NCBI GenBank assembly: GCA_965235655.1
Contig: CBDDYU010000001.1
Span: forward strand, 186,001 to 250,000
DNA: 64,000 nucleotides
Reading direction: 5' to 3'
Origin: CBDDYU01 sp965235655
GTDB taxonomy: Bacteria; Pseudomonadota; Alphaproteobacteria; Pelagibacterales; Pelagibacteraceae
The notes under the pieces were generated by a model. The model was not told the DNA's origin, made no database searches, and worked only from the letters and a program-made list of their open reading frames with translations. The position numbers and the translations under genes are program-made. The first letter of the stretch is position 1. Every line of letters starts with the position of its first letter. Below are positions 28,889 to 38,394 of the stretch, one piece after another.

Positions 28889-29962
28889 ATGAATATTTTA
28901 GAATTTAATTTTTTAAAAAAATATGAAGTAATTTATAAACTATTTTTAATTTTATTAATATTAATAATTTTATCTAACAAATCTTATAGTGATATCTTTA
29001 AAGTTGAAAACACTATTCTTAAAACAGACTATAGCAAAGAAAAATATAGTAGAAATGAAGCTATAATAGAAGCAATAAATAGTTCTTTTGATACTTTTGC
29101 AAAAAGAGTTTTGGTGGAGGACGAGTACTGGAAGATTAAAAATATTGATTTTAACAATATAAATGAATCAATAGTAAAATTTAATATTCTGGCAGAAGAA
29201 AAAAATAAAAAAAATTTTATTTTTAAAACATCAATAACTTTTCACAAAAAAAAAATACAAAATTTATTAAATAGTAGAAATATTATTTACACAGATACAG
29301 TAAGTTCACCAGTTTTGGTAATACCTATACTTAAATATAATAATACTATTAAGTTATGGGAAGATAATTTTTTTCTTTCTAATTGGAATCTGGATGAAGA
29401 TAAAACTAAGTTAGTCAAATATTTAATTCCAACTGGAGATTTGGAGGATCAAAAAAATATAGATCTAAATTCGTTTGATATTAATTATTATGATAGTTCC
29501 TATTTTTTAAAAAAATATGGTTTAAAAAATTCATTAATTTTATTTATTAATTTTGATAAAGATTTAGATAATATTCAGTATAAATTAACTTTGAACAAAA
29601 CTAATTATTATAAAGTTTTTTCACATACAATAAGTGATTTGCAGTTATCTAAACTAATTAATACAATTAAAATTGAAACAGAAAAGATATGGAAAAAGAA
29701 AAATACAATTTTTTCTAGTTTGGTTACATCCCTTGAATTCACAACCAATATTCAAAATATTAGACAATTAAATATTATTAGATCAAAATTACAAAAACTA
29801 AACAACATTAAGCAAATTAAGGATATTGAAGTATCTTCTAAAGCTTATAGGGGAAAGATTTATTATTCAGGCACAATTAATGATCTTAATAAAAACTTAG
29901 AGGAAATAAATTTTATTTTGAAAGAAAATTTTAATTCTTGGAGATTGTTAACTAATGAATGA
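28889..29962 (+). CDS. DUF2066-family exported protein
   Basis: The 357-residue protein has an N-terminal hydrophobic segment (about residues 16-33) ending SYSD, consistent with a signal peptide or anchor. An alpha/beta region that fits the DUF2066 family follows (EAIIEAINSSFDTFAKRVLV, then SSPVLVIPILKYNN). In many proteobacteria a DUF2066 gene lies between purM and hda, exactly the arrangement here, and that is the main support. Function is unknown. It overlaps the hdaA-like gene by 8 bases. Confidence 0.72.
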   Translation: MNILEFNFLKKYEVIYKLFLILLILIILSNKSYSDIFKVENTILKTDYSKEKYSRNEAIIEAINSSFDTFAKRVLVEDEYWKIKNIDFNNINESIVKFNILAEEKNKKNFIFKTSITFHKKKIQNLLNSRNIIYTDTVSSPVLVIPILKYNNTIKLWEDNFFLSNWNLDEDKTKLVKYLIPTGDLEDQKNIDLNSFDINYYDSSYFLKKYGLKNSLILFINFDKDLDNIQYKLTLNKTNYYKVFSHTISDLQLSKLINTIKIETEKIWKKKNTIFSSLVTSLEFTTNIQNIRQLNIIRSKLQKLNNIKQIKDIEVSSKAYRGKIYYSGTINDLNKNLEEINFILKENFNSWRLLTNE

Positions 29963-30614
29963 GCAGCAGGTATTTAATTTTACGGAAGAAAATTTCTTTT
30001 TAGAAGATGATTTTTGTGTCTCAAAAAGTAACGAGGAAGTTTATCATTTTTTAAATACTTGGCCAAATTGGGATGAAAATATAGTAAATATTTTTGGTCC
30101 AGAAAAATCAGGCAAAACTTTTTTATTATCAATTTTTGCAAAAAAAAATTCTTTTGTAAAAATTTCAAAAAAAGAAATTAATAAAAGCAATATTGACAAT
30201 GTTTTAAAACAAAAAAAAATAATTATAGAAGATATTACCAATGAAATTGACAATGAATTGTTATTTTTGATTTATAATCATTTTAAATCAAATGGTAATT
30301 TTTTAATATTTTCTTCCTTGCATGATACCGCAAAACTTCATTTTGCTTTAAATGATTTGAGCTCAAGATTTAAATCAATTTTTAATATTGAAATACACAA
30401 TCCTTCAGACAATTTACTTTACTCTATTTTGTTAAAAAGTTTTTCTGACAGACAAATTGCCCTAGAGCCAAAAATGATTGATTTTATTTTAAGTAAAATC
30501 GAAAGATCTTATCTAGCTATAAACACTTTTGTTAAGTTGATAGATAGGAAGAACTTGGTTGATAAAAAAAAAATTACAAAAAGGGTAATTAATTCAATCC
30601 TTGAAAAAAATTAA
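29955..30614 (+). CDS. hdaA: Hda/HdaA-type DnaA-related regulatory ATPase
   Basis: The 219-residue protein is a DnaA domain III relative. It shows FLNTWPNWDENIVNIFGP, Walker A GPEKSGKTFLLS near residues 43-54, a Walker B-like IIIEDI near 92, sensor segment FLIFSSLHDTAKLHF, and the SRF arginine finger in DLSSRFKSIF near 137. No DNA-binding domain IV is present. Hda with the sliding clamp stimulates DnaA-ATP hydrolysis to limit re-initiation. Its TAA overlaps the rnd stop as TTAA (30611-30614). Confidence 0.86.
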   Translation: MNEQQVFNFTEENFFLEDDFCVSKSNEEVYHFLNTWPNWDENIVNIFGPEKSGKTFLLSIFAKKNSFVKISKKEINKSNIDNVLKQKKIIIEDITNEIDNELLFLIYNHFKSNGNFLIFSSLHDTAKLHFALNDLSSRFKSIFNIEIHNPSDNLLYSILLKSFSDRQIALEPKMIDFILSKIERSYLAINTFVKLIDRKNLVDKKKITKRVINSILEKN

Positions 30615-31669
30615 AAAATAATTTTATTATTATTTATTTTTATATTTATTCCTTTTTTAATTAATTTTTCAATTGGTTTATAAAATATCTTATTTCTCCA
30701 TTTTGATTGAACTATAATATCATTATCTAAAAATAATTTAATTTCATTTTTTGTAGCTATTAACTGTTCTGCAATTATATATTTTTTTGAAATTTCTGAT
30801 TTTAATATATTAACTAGTTTTTCAATATTACTATTAAAATTTATTTTTATTTTTTTTAATTTTATTTTTTGAAACAAACTTATTATTTTTTTTCTTTCAT
30901 TTATGTTTAAATTTTTATTTTTTTTTAAGTTTAGATAATTTTTATTTTCAATAATGTTATTGATATCTTCATCTTTAAAAACCCAATTTTTAGGTATATT
31001 TTTTTGTTTTGCTATTTTTTCTCTAAATTTTAATAAATCTTGAAATTGTTTTAGTTTAATATTTTGATGATTTATTTTTTTTCTTATAGCACTACTAGAA
31101 ATTAAATTAGAAATAACATTAATATTATTCATTTCTTCATTAAAAAATTCTAAATTTTTATTTTTTTTTAGTTTTCTATTAAAAAATTTATAGATTTTGT
31201 TCAAATATTTTACATCTGATTCTAAATATGAAATCATTTTTTTATTTACTGGTCGCTTAAGCCAATCACTGTTTTGCAAAGTTTTATCGATATTTATTTT
31301 GCAAATATCACTAGCTAAATTTGCATACGAAGGAGCATTTTTATAACCACAAAATTGTGCTGCTATTTGAGTATCAAATATGGAGTGTATTTGTATTTTC
31401 ATATTTCTAAAAATCTCTAAATCTTGTTGCGATCCATGAAACACTTTTGTAATTTTTTTATTACTAATAATTTTCTCTAATGGATTTAACGATAGTTTTT
31501 TCTGTAAGCAGTCTATAATATTAGTTTTTTTGCCGTCCGATATAGTTATGAATGATAATTTTGAAAAATATGTGCTTCTTCTGTCAAATTCGGTGTCCAT
31601 GAATACAATTTTTTTTTTAGAGAGCTCTTTGCAATAAGATTCTAAAGATTGGTTTGTTTCAATAATCAT
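30611..31669 (-). CDS. rnd: ribonuclease D
   Basis: RNase D is a 3'-5' exonuclease that trims tRNA precursors. The 352-residue protein contains the DEDD residues in VFMDTEFDRRSTYF (Exo I), KVFHGSQQDLEIF (Exo II) and YLESDVKYLNKIY (Exo III). An HRDC-like helical region rich in lysine follows at about 200-290. It is divergent from aspS across 45 bases, a conserved rnd/aspS neighbourhood in alphaproteobacteria, though there the two usually point the same way. Confidence 0.94.
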   Translation of the reverse strand: MIIETNQSLESYCKELSKKKIVFMDTEFDRRSTYFSKLSFITISDGKKTNIIDCLQKKLSLNPLEKIISNKKITKVFHGSQQDLEIFRNMKIQIHSIFDTQIAAQFCGYKNAPSYANLASDICKINIDKTLQNSDWLKRPVNKKMISYLESDVKYLNKIYKFFNRKLKKNKNLEFFNEEMNNINVISNLISSSAIRKKINHQNIKLKQFQDLLKFREKIAKQKNIPKNWVFKDEDINNIIENKNYLNLKKNKNLNINERKKIISLFQKIKLKKIKINFNSNIEKLVNILKSEISKKYIIAEQLIATKNEIKLFLDNDIIVQSKWRNKIFYKPIEKLIKKGINIKINNNKIIF

Positions 31670-31714
31670 TGTTTTTTTTAGTTATTAAATGTATTTAATT
31701 TTCGGAGCTTTGTA

Positions 31715-33496
31715 GTGAATATTTATCGAACACATAATTGTTATCAACTTAACGCTAAAAATGATGGCGAAGAAGTTATTCTTTCAGGTTGGATACACAA
31801 AAAAAGAGATCATGGAAACCTATTATTTTTAGATTTAAGAGATCATTACGGAATTACCCAATGTGTAATTCAAAATGATAATCCTAATTTTAATTTAATT
31901 GAAAAAACGTCACTAGAAACTGTTGTTAGAGTATCGGGTGTAGCTAGCAAAAGATCAGTAGAGACTATCAATAAAGATTTGCTTACAGGTGAAATTGAAA
32001 TCAAAGTTAGTAATTTTGAAATCTTGTCTTATTGCAAAGAGTTACCAATGCCTGTGTTTAGTGACCAAGATTATGCTGAAGACATTAGATTGAAGTATAG
32101 ATTTTTAGATTTGCGAAGAAAAAAACTTCATCAAAACATTATTCTTCGTTCAAATGTAATTTCTTTTATTAGAAAAAAAATGAAAGAATTAGGATTTTTA
32201 GAATTTCAAACTCCAATATTAACAGCCTCCAGTCCAGAAGGGGCAAGAGATTTTTTAGTTCCAAGTCGTTTGAATCCTGGAAAATTTTATGCATTACCAC
32301 AAGCACCTCAACAATTTAAACAATTAATAATGGTAGCTGGCTTTGATAGGTATTTTCAAATTGCTCCATGTTTTCGTGATGAAGATGCTAGAGCAGATAG
32401 AAGTCCTGGTGAATTTTATCAATTAGATATTGAAATGTCTTTTGTTGAACAAAAAGATGTGTTTCAAGTAGTTCAGCAATTGATTGTTGATGTCTTCAAA
32501 GAATTTTCAACTAAGAAAATATTACAAGAAAATTTTCCACAAATTACTTATGAAGATGCACTTTTAAAATATGGGTCTGATAAACCTGATTTAAGAAATC
32601 CTTTAATTATTTTTGATACAACTAAATTGTTTTTAGAAGATGATGTAAAATTTGAAATTTTTAAAAAACTTGTAAAAAGTGGATCGGTTGTTAGAGCTTT
32701 AAAAACACCCAAAACATTTGATAAGCCCAGAAGTTTTTTTGATGGAATTGATAAGTGGGCTAAAGAGCAGGGTGCTTCGGGCTTAGCATATTTAACTATT
32801 GAAAAAGAAAATAATGCGCTTTCAGCAAAAGGACCAGTTGGTAAACTTTTTTCTGAAAATGCAATTAAAAATTTAATGAAATTATGTGAGGCAGAAGTAG
32901 GAGATAGTATATTTTTTGCTTGTGGAAATAAATCTGAAGTTGAAAAAATCATGTCATTGGCAAGAGACAAAGTCGGAAGAGATTTAAATTTGATTGATGA
33001 AAATACTTTTGCTTTTTGTTGGATAGTTGATTACCCAATGTTTGAAATAGACCCAACTACTAAAAAAATTGAATTTAGTCACAACCCTTTTTCAATGCCA
33101 CAAGGTGATATTAGTAAACTAGATTTTGATAATCCTCTTGATATTAAAGCCTACCAGTATGACATCGTCTGTAATGGGATAGAACTTTCTTCTGGAGCAA
33201 TTAGAAATCACATACCTGAATTGATGTATAAACTGTTCAATATAGCTGGTTATTCAAAAGAAGATGTTGATAAAAAATTTATTGGAATGATAAATGCTTT
33301 ATCTTATGGCGCTCCTCCACATGGAGGTATAGCTCCTGGTCTTGATAGAATTGTAATGCTGCTAGCCGATGAAAAAAACATTAGAGAAGTTACCATGTTT
33401 CCAATGAACCAAAGCGCTCAAGATCTAATGATGAATGCACCAAGTGAAGTTAGTGACAATCAGTTAAAAGAACTTAATTTAAAATTACTAAAATAA
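31715..33496 (+). CDS. aspS: aspartyl-tRNA synthetase
   Basis: This class II synthetase charges tRNA with aspartate. The 593-residue protein starts with GTG (31715) and has the OB-fold anticodon-binding domain at residues 1-120 (VILSGWIHKKRDHGNLLFLDLRD). The class II motifs are FLEFQTPILTASSPEGARDF, CFRDEDARADRSPGEF and GIAPGLDRIVMLL, with a bacterial GAD insertion at about 290-420. In alphaproteobacteria the enzyme is often non-discriminating (Asp/Asn); that is not testable here. Confidence 0.97.
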   Translation: MNIYRTHNCYQLNAKNDGEEVILSGWIHKKRDHGNLLFLDLRDHYGITQCVIQNDNPNFNLIEKTSLETVVRVSGVASKRSVETINKDLLTGEIEIKVSNFEILSYCKELPMPVFSDQDYAEDIRLKYRFLDLRRKKLHQNIILRSNVISFIRKKMKELGFLEFQTPILTASSPEGARDFLVPSRLNPGKFYALPQAPQQFKQLIMVAGFDRYFQIAPCFRDEDARADRSPGEFYQLDIEMSFVEQKDVFQVVQQLIVDVFKEFSTKKILQENFPQITYEDALLKYGSDKPDLRNPLIIFDTTKLFLEDDVKFEIFKKLVKSGSVVRALKTPKTFDKPRSFFDGIDKWAKEQGASGLAYLTIEKENNALSAKGPVGKLFSENAIKNLMKLCEAEVGDSIFFACGNKSEVEKIMSLARDKVGRDLNLIDENTFAFCWIVDYPMFEIDPTTKKIEFSHNPFSMPQGDISKLDFDNPLDIKAYQYDIVCNGIELSSGAIRNHIPELMYKLFNIAGYSKEDVDKKFIGMINALSYGAPPHGGIAPGLDRIVMLLADEKNIREVTMFPMNQSAQDLMMNAPSEVSDNQLKELNLKLLK

Positions 33497-33503
33497 TAAA
33501 AAG

Positions 33504-34346
33504 TTAAGCTTTTTTACTTTTTATATTTAATCTTACATTGCTAAGATCAACCAATTTTTCTTTGTATTGGTTTCTAACAAATCCCTTACTTGTAATATTT
33601 TTTAAGACATCAAGGAATTTACTTTCTTCTAGATTTTCTTCTCCAGCTGTAGTTTCAATTTTTTTAATCGATGGGGTGTGAGCAAGATCCTCTCTATTTA
33701 AATAAGATATTGCAAGCTCTCTAAAAATATAGTCAAGAATAGAAGTGGCACTTAAAATTCGGTCATTACCTTGAATTTTTCCTGATGGTTCAAATTTAGT
33801 ATCAATGAATGCATCAACAAACTCCTCTAAAGGAACCCCGTATTGCAAACCTAATGAAATAGCTATTGCGAAGTTATTCATTAGAGCTTTTACAAGCTCT
33901 CCTTCTTTATTTGTATCAATGAAAATTTCTCCAACTTTACCATCATCATATTCTCCGATATGAAGATATACTTTGTGGTCTCCAACGGTTGCTTTTTGAA
34001 TATATCCTTTTCTTCTGTCTGGCATTTTTCGTCTACCTGCAGCAAGTTTTGTTTCTAATTTGTTTAGATTTTTATTTTCTGAAAAATTCTCTGATAATTT
34101 TTGTGAAGTTTGTAACATTTCTTGAAGAGAGTTTTCTTTATCAGAAATATCGGTAGTTTTGCTTTGAGTATTAGGAATATCGCTTAATGATCTTGTTTTT
34201 CTTTTGTTGAATTTAATATCGATTAAATCAAATTTTCCGTCTTTTCGATTTTCTAAATTTTTAAGACTTTCGTTTGTTACTTCTTCTAACTGATGGGTAA
34301 TTTTAAATAAACAAGTGTAAAAACTTTCTGCTAAATATTTGCTCAT
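33504..34346 (-). CDS. stand-alone homologue of the C-terminal domain of B12-dependent ribonucleotide reductase (NrdJ)
   Basis: The 280-residue protein matches only the C-terminal part of alphaproteobacterial class II ribonucleotide reductase NrdJ. The matching block is RRKMPDRRKGYIQKATVG, EYDDGKVGEIFID, NNFAIAISLGLQYGVPLEEF, FEPSGKIQGNDRI, ATSILDYIFRELAISYL and the following DLAHTPSI. The whole catalytic barrel (over 800 residues in NrdJ) and the terminal redox cysteines are absent. The ORF has its own start and an intergenic region upstream, so it looks like an independent gene. Function is unknown; binding of nucleotides or a reductase partner is a guess. Confidence 0.78.
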   Translation of the reverse strand: MSKYLAESFYTCLFKITHQLEEVTNESLKNLENRKDGKFDLIDIKFNKRKTRSLSDIPNTQSKTTDISDKENSLQEMLQTSQKLSENFSENKNLNKLETKLAAGRRKMPDRRKGYIQKATVGDHKVYLHIGEYDDGKVGEIFIDTNKEGELVKALMNNFAIAISLGLQYGVPLEEFVDAFIDTKFEPSGKIQGNDRILSATSILDYIFRELAISYLNREDLAHTPSIKKIETTAGEENLEESKFLDVLKNITSKGFVRNQYKEKLVDLSNVRLNIKSKKA

Positions 34347-34440
34347 AATTTTTAATAAGAATCAATAATTGGATTTATATTGTCTTCTATTTTACAATAT
34401 GAGATAAGTCTAACAAAAATTTAACAACCTAAGCACGAAC

Positions 34441-34809
34441 ATGTTAACAAATTTTTTAAAATCTATTTTTACGTGGTGGAACAATCAAACCGTTGGAACT
34501 TTTTTATTCACTTTGTTCTATGGAAAAAAAGTTGGCGAAGATCAGTTTGGAAATGAATATTACAAAAATCTAAAAGATACTAAAAGATGGGTTATTTATA
34601 AAAATGAAATAGAAGCGTCTAAAATTCCACCCGAATGGCACATGTGGATACATAAGACAGTTATTTCAACACCTGATAAAACAAATCTAGTTGATTACCC
34701 CTGGATAAAACCGCATCATGAAAATTTAACAGGATCTGATCACGCTTATCATCCGAAGAAAATTACTAAAGAAAAAAAAGAAAATTATAAAAAATGGCTT
34801 CCAGATTAA
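34441..34809 (+). CDS. NDUFA12-family complex I accessory protein
   Basis: The 122-residue protein carries the NDUFA12/B17.2 signature: GKKVGEDQFGNEYYKN, RRWVIY-like KRWVIYKN, and IPPEWHMWIHKT followed by KPHHENLTGSDHAYHP. This accessory subunit of NADH:ubiquinone oxidoreductase is shared by mitochondria and alphaproteobacteria and is a strong lineage marker. The nuo operon lies at the far end of the window. Its end overlaps the next gene by 16 bases. Confidence 0.93.
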   Translation: MLTNFLKSIFTWWNNQTVGTFLFTLFYGKKVGEDQFGNEYYKNLKDTKRWVIYKNEIEASKIPPEWHMWIHKTVISTPDKTNLVDYPWIKPHHENLTGSDHAYHPKKITKEKKENYKKWLPD

Positions 34810-35180
34810 TATTTCTGGTTTTATTTTTCTTTATAATTCCATTGTCAGCTTTAACAGATGATAATATTTTAGTTTATGATAAATCAAATAATCAAGCTCA
34901 AATTATAATTTTAGACAAAATAACCTCCAAAAAAACAAATCATTCTTTAAATATTGGAAAAATTAAAATAATAAATGACTTGAGGATTAAAATAACAAAA
35001 TGCGTAATTGATAATAAAACTGGATCCTCTGATATCTATGCTTTTTTACAAGTACAAGATCAAACAAAAGCAAATAAAGATATAGTCTATATTTATAATG
35101 GTTGGATGATTAACAAATATCCTTCCGTAAATCCTTTTGAGCACGCTAACTATGATTTGTGGATTGAAAATTGCTATTGA
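34794..35180 (+). CDS. DUF2155-family exported protein
   Basis: The 128-residue protein has a signal peptide (hydrophobic residues 4-18, SALT) and a conserved domain with QAQIIILDKITSKK, LRIKITKCVIDN and VYIYNGWMINKYPSVNPFEHANYDLWIENC. This is the alphaproteobacterial DUF2155 family, usually encoded next to the NDUFA12-like gene as here. Function is unknown; a periplasmic or outer-membrane role is likely. It overlaps the convergent accC stop by 7 bases. Confidence 0.85.
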   Translation: MASRLIFLVLFFFIIPLSALTDDNILVYDKSNNQAQIIILDKITSKKTNHSLNIGKIKIINDLRIKITKCVIDNKTGSSDIYAFLQVQDQTKANKDIVYIYNGWMINKYPSVNPFEHANYDLWIENCY

Positions 35181-36520
35181 TCAAGAATTTTTGAATTTGC
35201 TAGCCAATTAACATCGTAACGAGATTGTAAAAAATCTTCATGTCTTAATATTTTTTTATGCAGATTTATAGTGCTTTCAATTCCATTAATAACAAATTCA
35301 TCAAGTGCTCTTTTGAGTCTAGTCACTGCTGAATCTCTATCTTTTCCATAGCAAATTAATTTAGCTATCAAACTATCGTAGTAAGGTTGAACTTTTACAC
35401 CTTGGAATAAGCAGCCATCAACTCTAGTTCCCGGACCTGAAGGTTGGTGATAAATTTGAACAATGCCTGAGCTTGGTTGAAAATTTTTTAAATAATCTTC
35501 AGCATTAATTCTACATTCAATAGCATGACCATTAAATTTTATATTTTCTTGTTTTAAACTTAACTCTCCAGTTGAAGCTATCTCTATTTGTCTTTTAACA
35601 ATATCTACACCAGTAACTACCTCTGTAACAGGATGCTCAACTTGCAATCTTGTATTCATTTCTAGAAAATAAAATTTTCCATCTTCGTAGATAAATTCTA
35701 GAGTTCCAGCACCTTCATAACCAAGCTTTGAAATAGCTTTAACGCATGTATTTAATAATTCATTTCTTTGGTCTTCACTAAGTACGGGGCTTGGAGTCTC
35801 CTCAATTACTTTTTGATGCCTTCTCTGAATGGTGCAATCTCTTTCTCCAAGATGGACAGTATTATCTTTTCCATCAGATAGTATTTGCACTTCTATGTGT
35901 CTTGGATTTTTAAAATACTTTTCAATAAATACCTCGTCATTACCAAAAAATTTTTTTGCTTCATTTTTAGCCATTTGTAGATTTTCGAGAAGGTCTGATT
36001 CTTTATCTACTATTCTCATTCCTTTGCCGCCACCACCTCCAGCAGCTTTAATCAATACTGGATAGCCAATCTTATTAGATATTTCGATCGCATCTTCAAT
36101 CTTTGATATACCTTTTTCAGATCCTTCTATTGTAGGCAAACCTAGATCTTTTGCTATACGTTTAGCCTCAATTTTATCACCCATTTTTTTTATCAATTCT
36201 GGAGATGGACCTATAAATTTAATTTCGTGCTCTTTTAAAATTTTAGCAAATTCGTAATTTTCGGATAAAAATCCATATCCTGGATGAATTGCGTCGGCTC
36301 CAGATATTTCAAAAGCTGAAATTAGTGACGGTATGTTTAAATAACTATCCTGAGCTTTGTGAGGACCGATGCAAATACTTTCATCTGCAAGTTGAACATG
36401 CATTGATTCATGATCAACATTAGAATGAACTGCAACAGATTTAATATCTAATTCTTTACAAGCTCTAATAATTCTAACTGCCACCTCACCTCTATTGGCA
36501 ATTAATATTTTTTTTATCAT
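35174..36520 (-). CDS. accC: acetyl-CoA carboxylase, biotin carboxylase subunit
   Basis: AccC carboxylates biotin on the carrier protein with ATP and bicarbonate. The 448-residue ATP-grasp enzyme has KKILIANRGEVAVRIIRAC, HPGYGFLSEN, the glycine loop KAAGGGGGKGMRIV, and FLEMNTRLQVEHPVTE with metal and catalytic residues. Length matches E. coli (449). It lies 3 bases after accB in an aroQ-accB-accC run. Confidence 0.97.
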   Translation of the reverse strand: MIKKILIANRGEVAVRIIRACKELDIKSVAVHSNVDHESMHVQLADESICIGPHKAQDSYLNIPSLISAFEISGADAIHPGYGFLSENYEFAKILKEHEIKFIGPSPELIKKMGDKIEAKRIAKDLGLPTIEGSEKGISKIEDAIEISNKIGYPVLIKAAGGGGGKGMRIVDKESDLLENLQMAKNEAKKFFGNDEVFIEKYFKNPRHIEVQILSDGKDNTVHLGERDCTIQRRHQKVIEETPSPVLSEDQRNELLNTCVKAISKLGYEGAGTLEFIYEDGKFYFLEMNTRLQVEHPVTEVVTGVDIVKRQIEIASTGELSLKQENIKFNGHAIECRINAEDYLKNFQPSSGIVQIYHQPSGPGTRVDGCLFQGVKVQPYYDSLIAKLICYGKDRDSAVTRLKRALDEFVINGIESTINLHKKILRHEDFLQSRYDVNWLANSKILDQ

Positions 36521-36523
36521 TAT

Positions 36524-36943
36524 TTATTTTATTTTAGCTAGAGCTTGCTCAAATTCTACAGCTTCACCATCATTGATTAAAATTTCTATTACTTCTCCAT
36601 CAACAGTAGATTGAATGTGATTCATTGTTTTCATGGCTTCGATAATCAAGATCGTATCTCCTTTTTTTACTTTATTTCCAACCGACACAAATGGTTTTGC
36701 ACCAGGTTCTGGAGAAAGATAAGCTGTACCAACCATCGGACTACGAACAATGTTTGAAGAAGTATCTTCTTTTTGAGCTTGTGTTTTTACTGAGGATTCG
36801 GTTGTGGGTGATGTTGCTGTTATAGCTTTGGATCCTTTTCCTACTTTTATAGTTGTTTTTCCGTCTGAGTATTCTAATTCTGTCAAATGAAATTCATTAA
36901 GAGAGTCTGAAAGTTGTTTAATTAAATCTTTGTCTATCTTCAT
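36524..36943 (-). CDS. accB: biotin carboxyl carrier protein of acetyl-CoA carboxylase
   Basis: The 139-residue protein has an N-terminal helical part (DLIKQLSDSLNEFHLTELEY), a flexible T/S-rich linker (about 45-65), and the biotinyl domain MVGTAYLSPEPGAKPFVSVG. The biotin-lysine motif is EAMKTMNHI near residue 107; the usual sequence is EAMKMMN, so one residue differs. It lies between aroQ and accC, the common order. Confidence 0.95.
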   Translation of the reverse strand: MKIDKDLIKQLSDSLNEFHLTELEYSDGKTTIKVGKGSKAITATSPTTESSVKTQAQKEDTSSNIVRSPMVGTAYLSPEPGAKPFVSVGNKVKKGDTILIIEAMKTMNHIQSTVDGEVIEILINDGEAVEFEQALAKIK

Positions 36944-36958
36944 TTTTTTAAAATATTT

Positions 36959-37383
36959 TCAATTGCATCTACTAGCTAATATATAACTATTTAAACCAAA
37001 TCCGCAAATAACTCCATTTACAGATTTGCTAATCATAGATTTGTGTCTAAATTCTTCTCTTGCATAAATATTTGATAAATGGATCTCTATTTTTGGGATT
37101 GTTAAAGTGTTTAGCGCATCTAATATTGCAACAGATGTATGAGTGAAAGCTGCAGCATTAATAATTAAACCGCTCAACTTTTTCACTAACATCCTGTATC
37201 TTTGTTAACAATTTCTCCTTCTATATTTGATTGATAAAAATCTACATCAATATTTTTTTTTGATGAATGTTCTTTAGTCTTTGTTTCAATTTGTTCCATT
37301 GTTAAATGACCATAAATCTCAGGCTCTCTTTTTCCAAGTAGATTTAGATTTGGTCCATTGATTATTTGAATTTTTATATTCAT
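36959..37383 (-). CDS. aroQ: 3-dehydroquinate dehydratase, type II (two frame breaks)
   Basis: AroQ dehydrates 3-dehydroquinate in the shikimate pathway. The first part has IQIINGPNLNLLGKREPEIYG with the catalytic tyrosine loop and DFYQSNIEGEIVNK. The last part has LIINAAAFTHTSVAILDAL and IEIHLSNIYAREEFRHKS with the catalytic histidine. Between them, near 37195 and 37175, two single-base insertions are needed to connect the frames (EIVNKIQDVSEKVE lies in the third frame). The corrected length is about 140 residues, normal for the dodecameric type II enzyme. It is followed by accB as in many bacteria. Confidence 0.9.
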
Positions 37384-37410
37384 AAAGATACAATCGTAAA
37401 TATATTAAAA

Positions 37411-37615
37411 ATGATTGAAATACAATTAAATGGAAAACCACATAAGTTTGAGCGAGGGTGTTAATATAGATTCTTTGCTTGAAGAATTATCCATTCCTAA
37501 AGGTAAAGTAGCAATTGAACTAAATAGAAAAGTGCTTCATAAAGAAAATTATACGAAAACAGTTTTGAAAAATAATGATCAAGTTGAAATTGTTACTTTT
37601 ATAGGTGGTGGTTAA
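37411..37615 (+). CDS. thiS: sulfur carrier protein ThiS (one frame break)
   Basis: ThiS carries sulfur as a C-terminal thiocarboxylate for thiazole formation. From the ATG at 37411 the protein reads MIEIQLNGKPHKFE. An extra C at about 37453 breaks the frame, after which EGVNIDSLLEELSIPKGKVAIELN continues to the essential terminal Gly-Gly (FIGGG). The corrected length is 67 residues, typical. It is divergent from aroQ by 27 bases and followed by thiG. Confidence 0.88.
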
Positions 37616-37618
37616 AAT

Positions 37619-38394
37619 ATGGATGAATTTAAAATTGGAAAAAGAGTATTTAATTCAAGGCTTAATTGTAGGAACTGGAAAATATAAAGATCTTAAACAA
37701 ACTTCAGATGCCGTAAGCGCATCAGGAGCTGATATTGTTACTGTTGCAGTAAGAAGAGTAAATATAACCGATCCCAAAGAGCCAATGTTGATGGATTACA
37801 TAGATCCAAAAAAAATAACTTATTTACCAAACACTGCAGGTTGTTATTCTGCTGAAGATGCTTTGCGAACATTACGTTTAGCAAAAGCAAGTGGAGGATG
37901 GAACTTAGTAAAGCTAGAGGTATTAGGTGATGAGCAAACATTATATCCAAATATGCAAGAAACTTTAAAAGCTGCAAAAGTATTAGTGGATGAAGGATTT
38001 GAGGTGATGGTCTATTGCGCAGATGATCCTATAGCATGTAAAGAATTAGAAAAAATTGGCGTAGTAGCAATTATGCCTCTAGGTTCTTTAATTGGATCAG
38101 GCCAAGGAATACCAAATAAAATAAATATACAAATTATTAAACAACAATCAAAAATTCCCGTCATTGTAGATGCAGGCATCGGCACTGCTTCAGATGCTGT
38201 TATTGCAATGGAATTAGGATGTGATGGTGTATTAGTTAATTCTGCTATTGCAAAAGCAAATAACCCAATTCTTATGGCAGAAGGCCATGAAAAATGCAGT
38301 TATTGCTGGTAGGCAATCATTCCTATCTGGAAGAATGGAAAAAAAAATATTAGCGAATCCATCATCGCCAGTAGAGGGAAAAATTAATAACTAA
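37619..38394 (+). CDS. thiG: thiazole synthase ThiG (two frame breaks)
   Basis: ThiG builds the thiazole phosphate of thiamin from DXP, dehydroglycine or glycine-derived imine, and ThiS thiocarboxylate. From ATG 37619 the start MDEFKIGKRVFNSRL joins, after one extra base near 37664, to IVGTGKYKDLKQTSDAV. The Schiff-base lysine lies in LVKLEVLGD, and the phosphate site includes PLGSLIGSGQGI and VDAGIGTASDA. A second extra base near 38295 hides the C-terminus, which then reads KAVIAGRQSFLSGRMEKKI and ends at 38394. The corrected length is about 257. The stop overlaps the rne stop as CTAA. Confidence 0.9.

Noticed and set aside
33498..33522. AAAAAGT...ACTTTTT inverted repeat between aspS and the NrdJ-C gene as a bidirectional terminator
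   Set aside because: The stem is seven almost pure A/T pairs in very AT-rich sequence and would be weak; such matches are expected by chance here.
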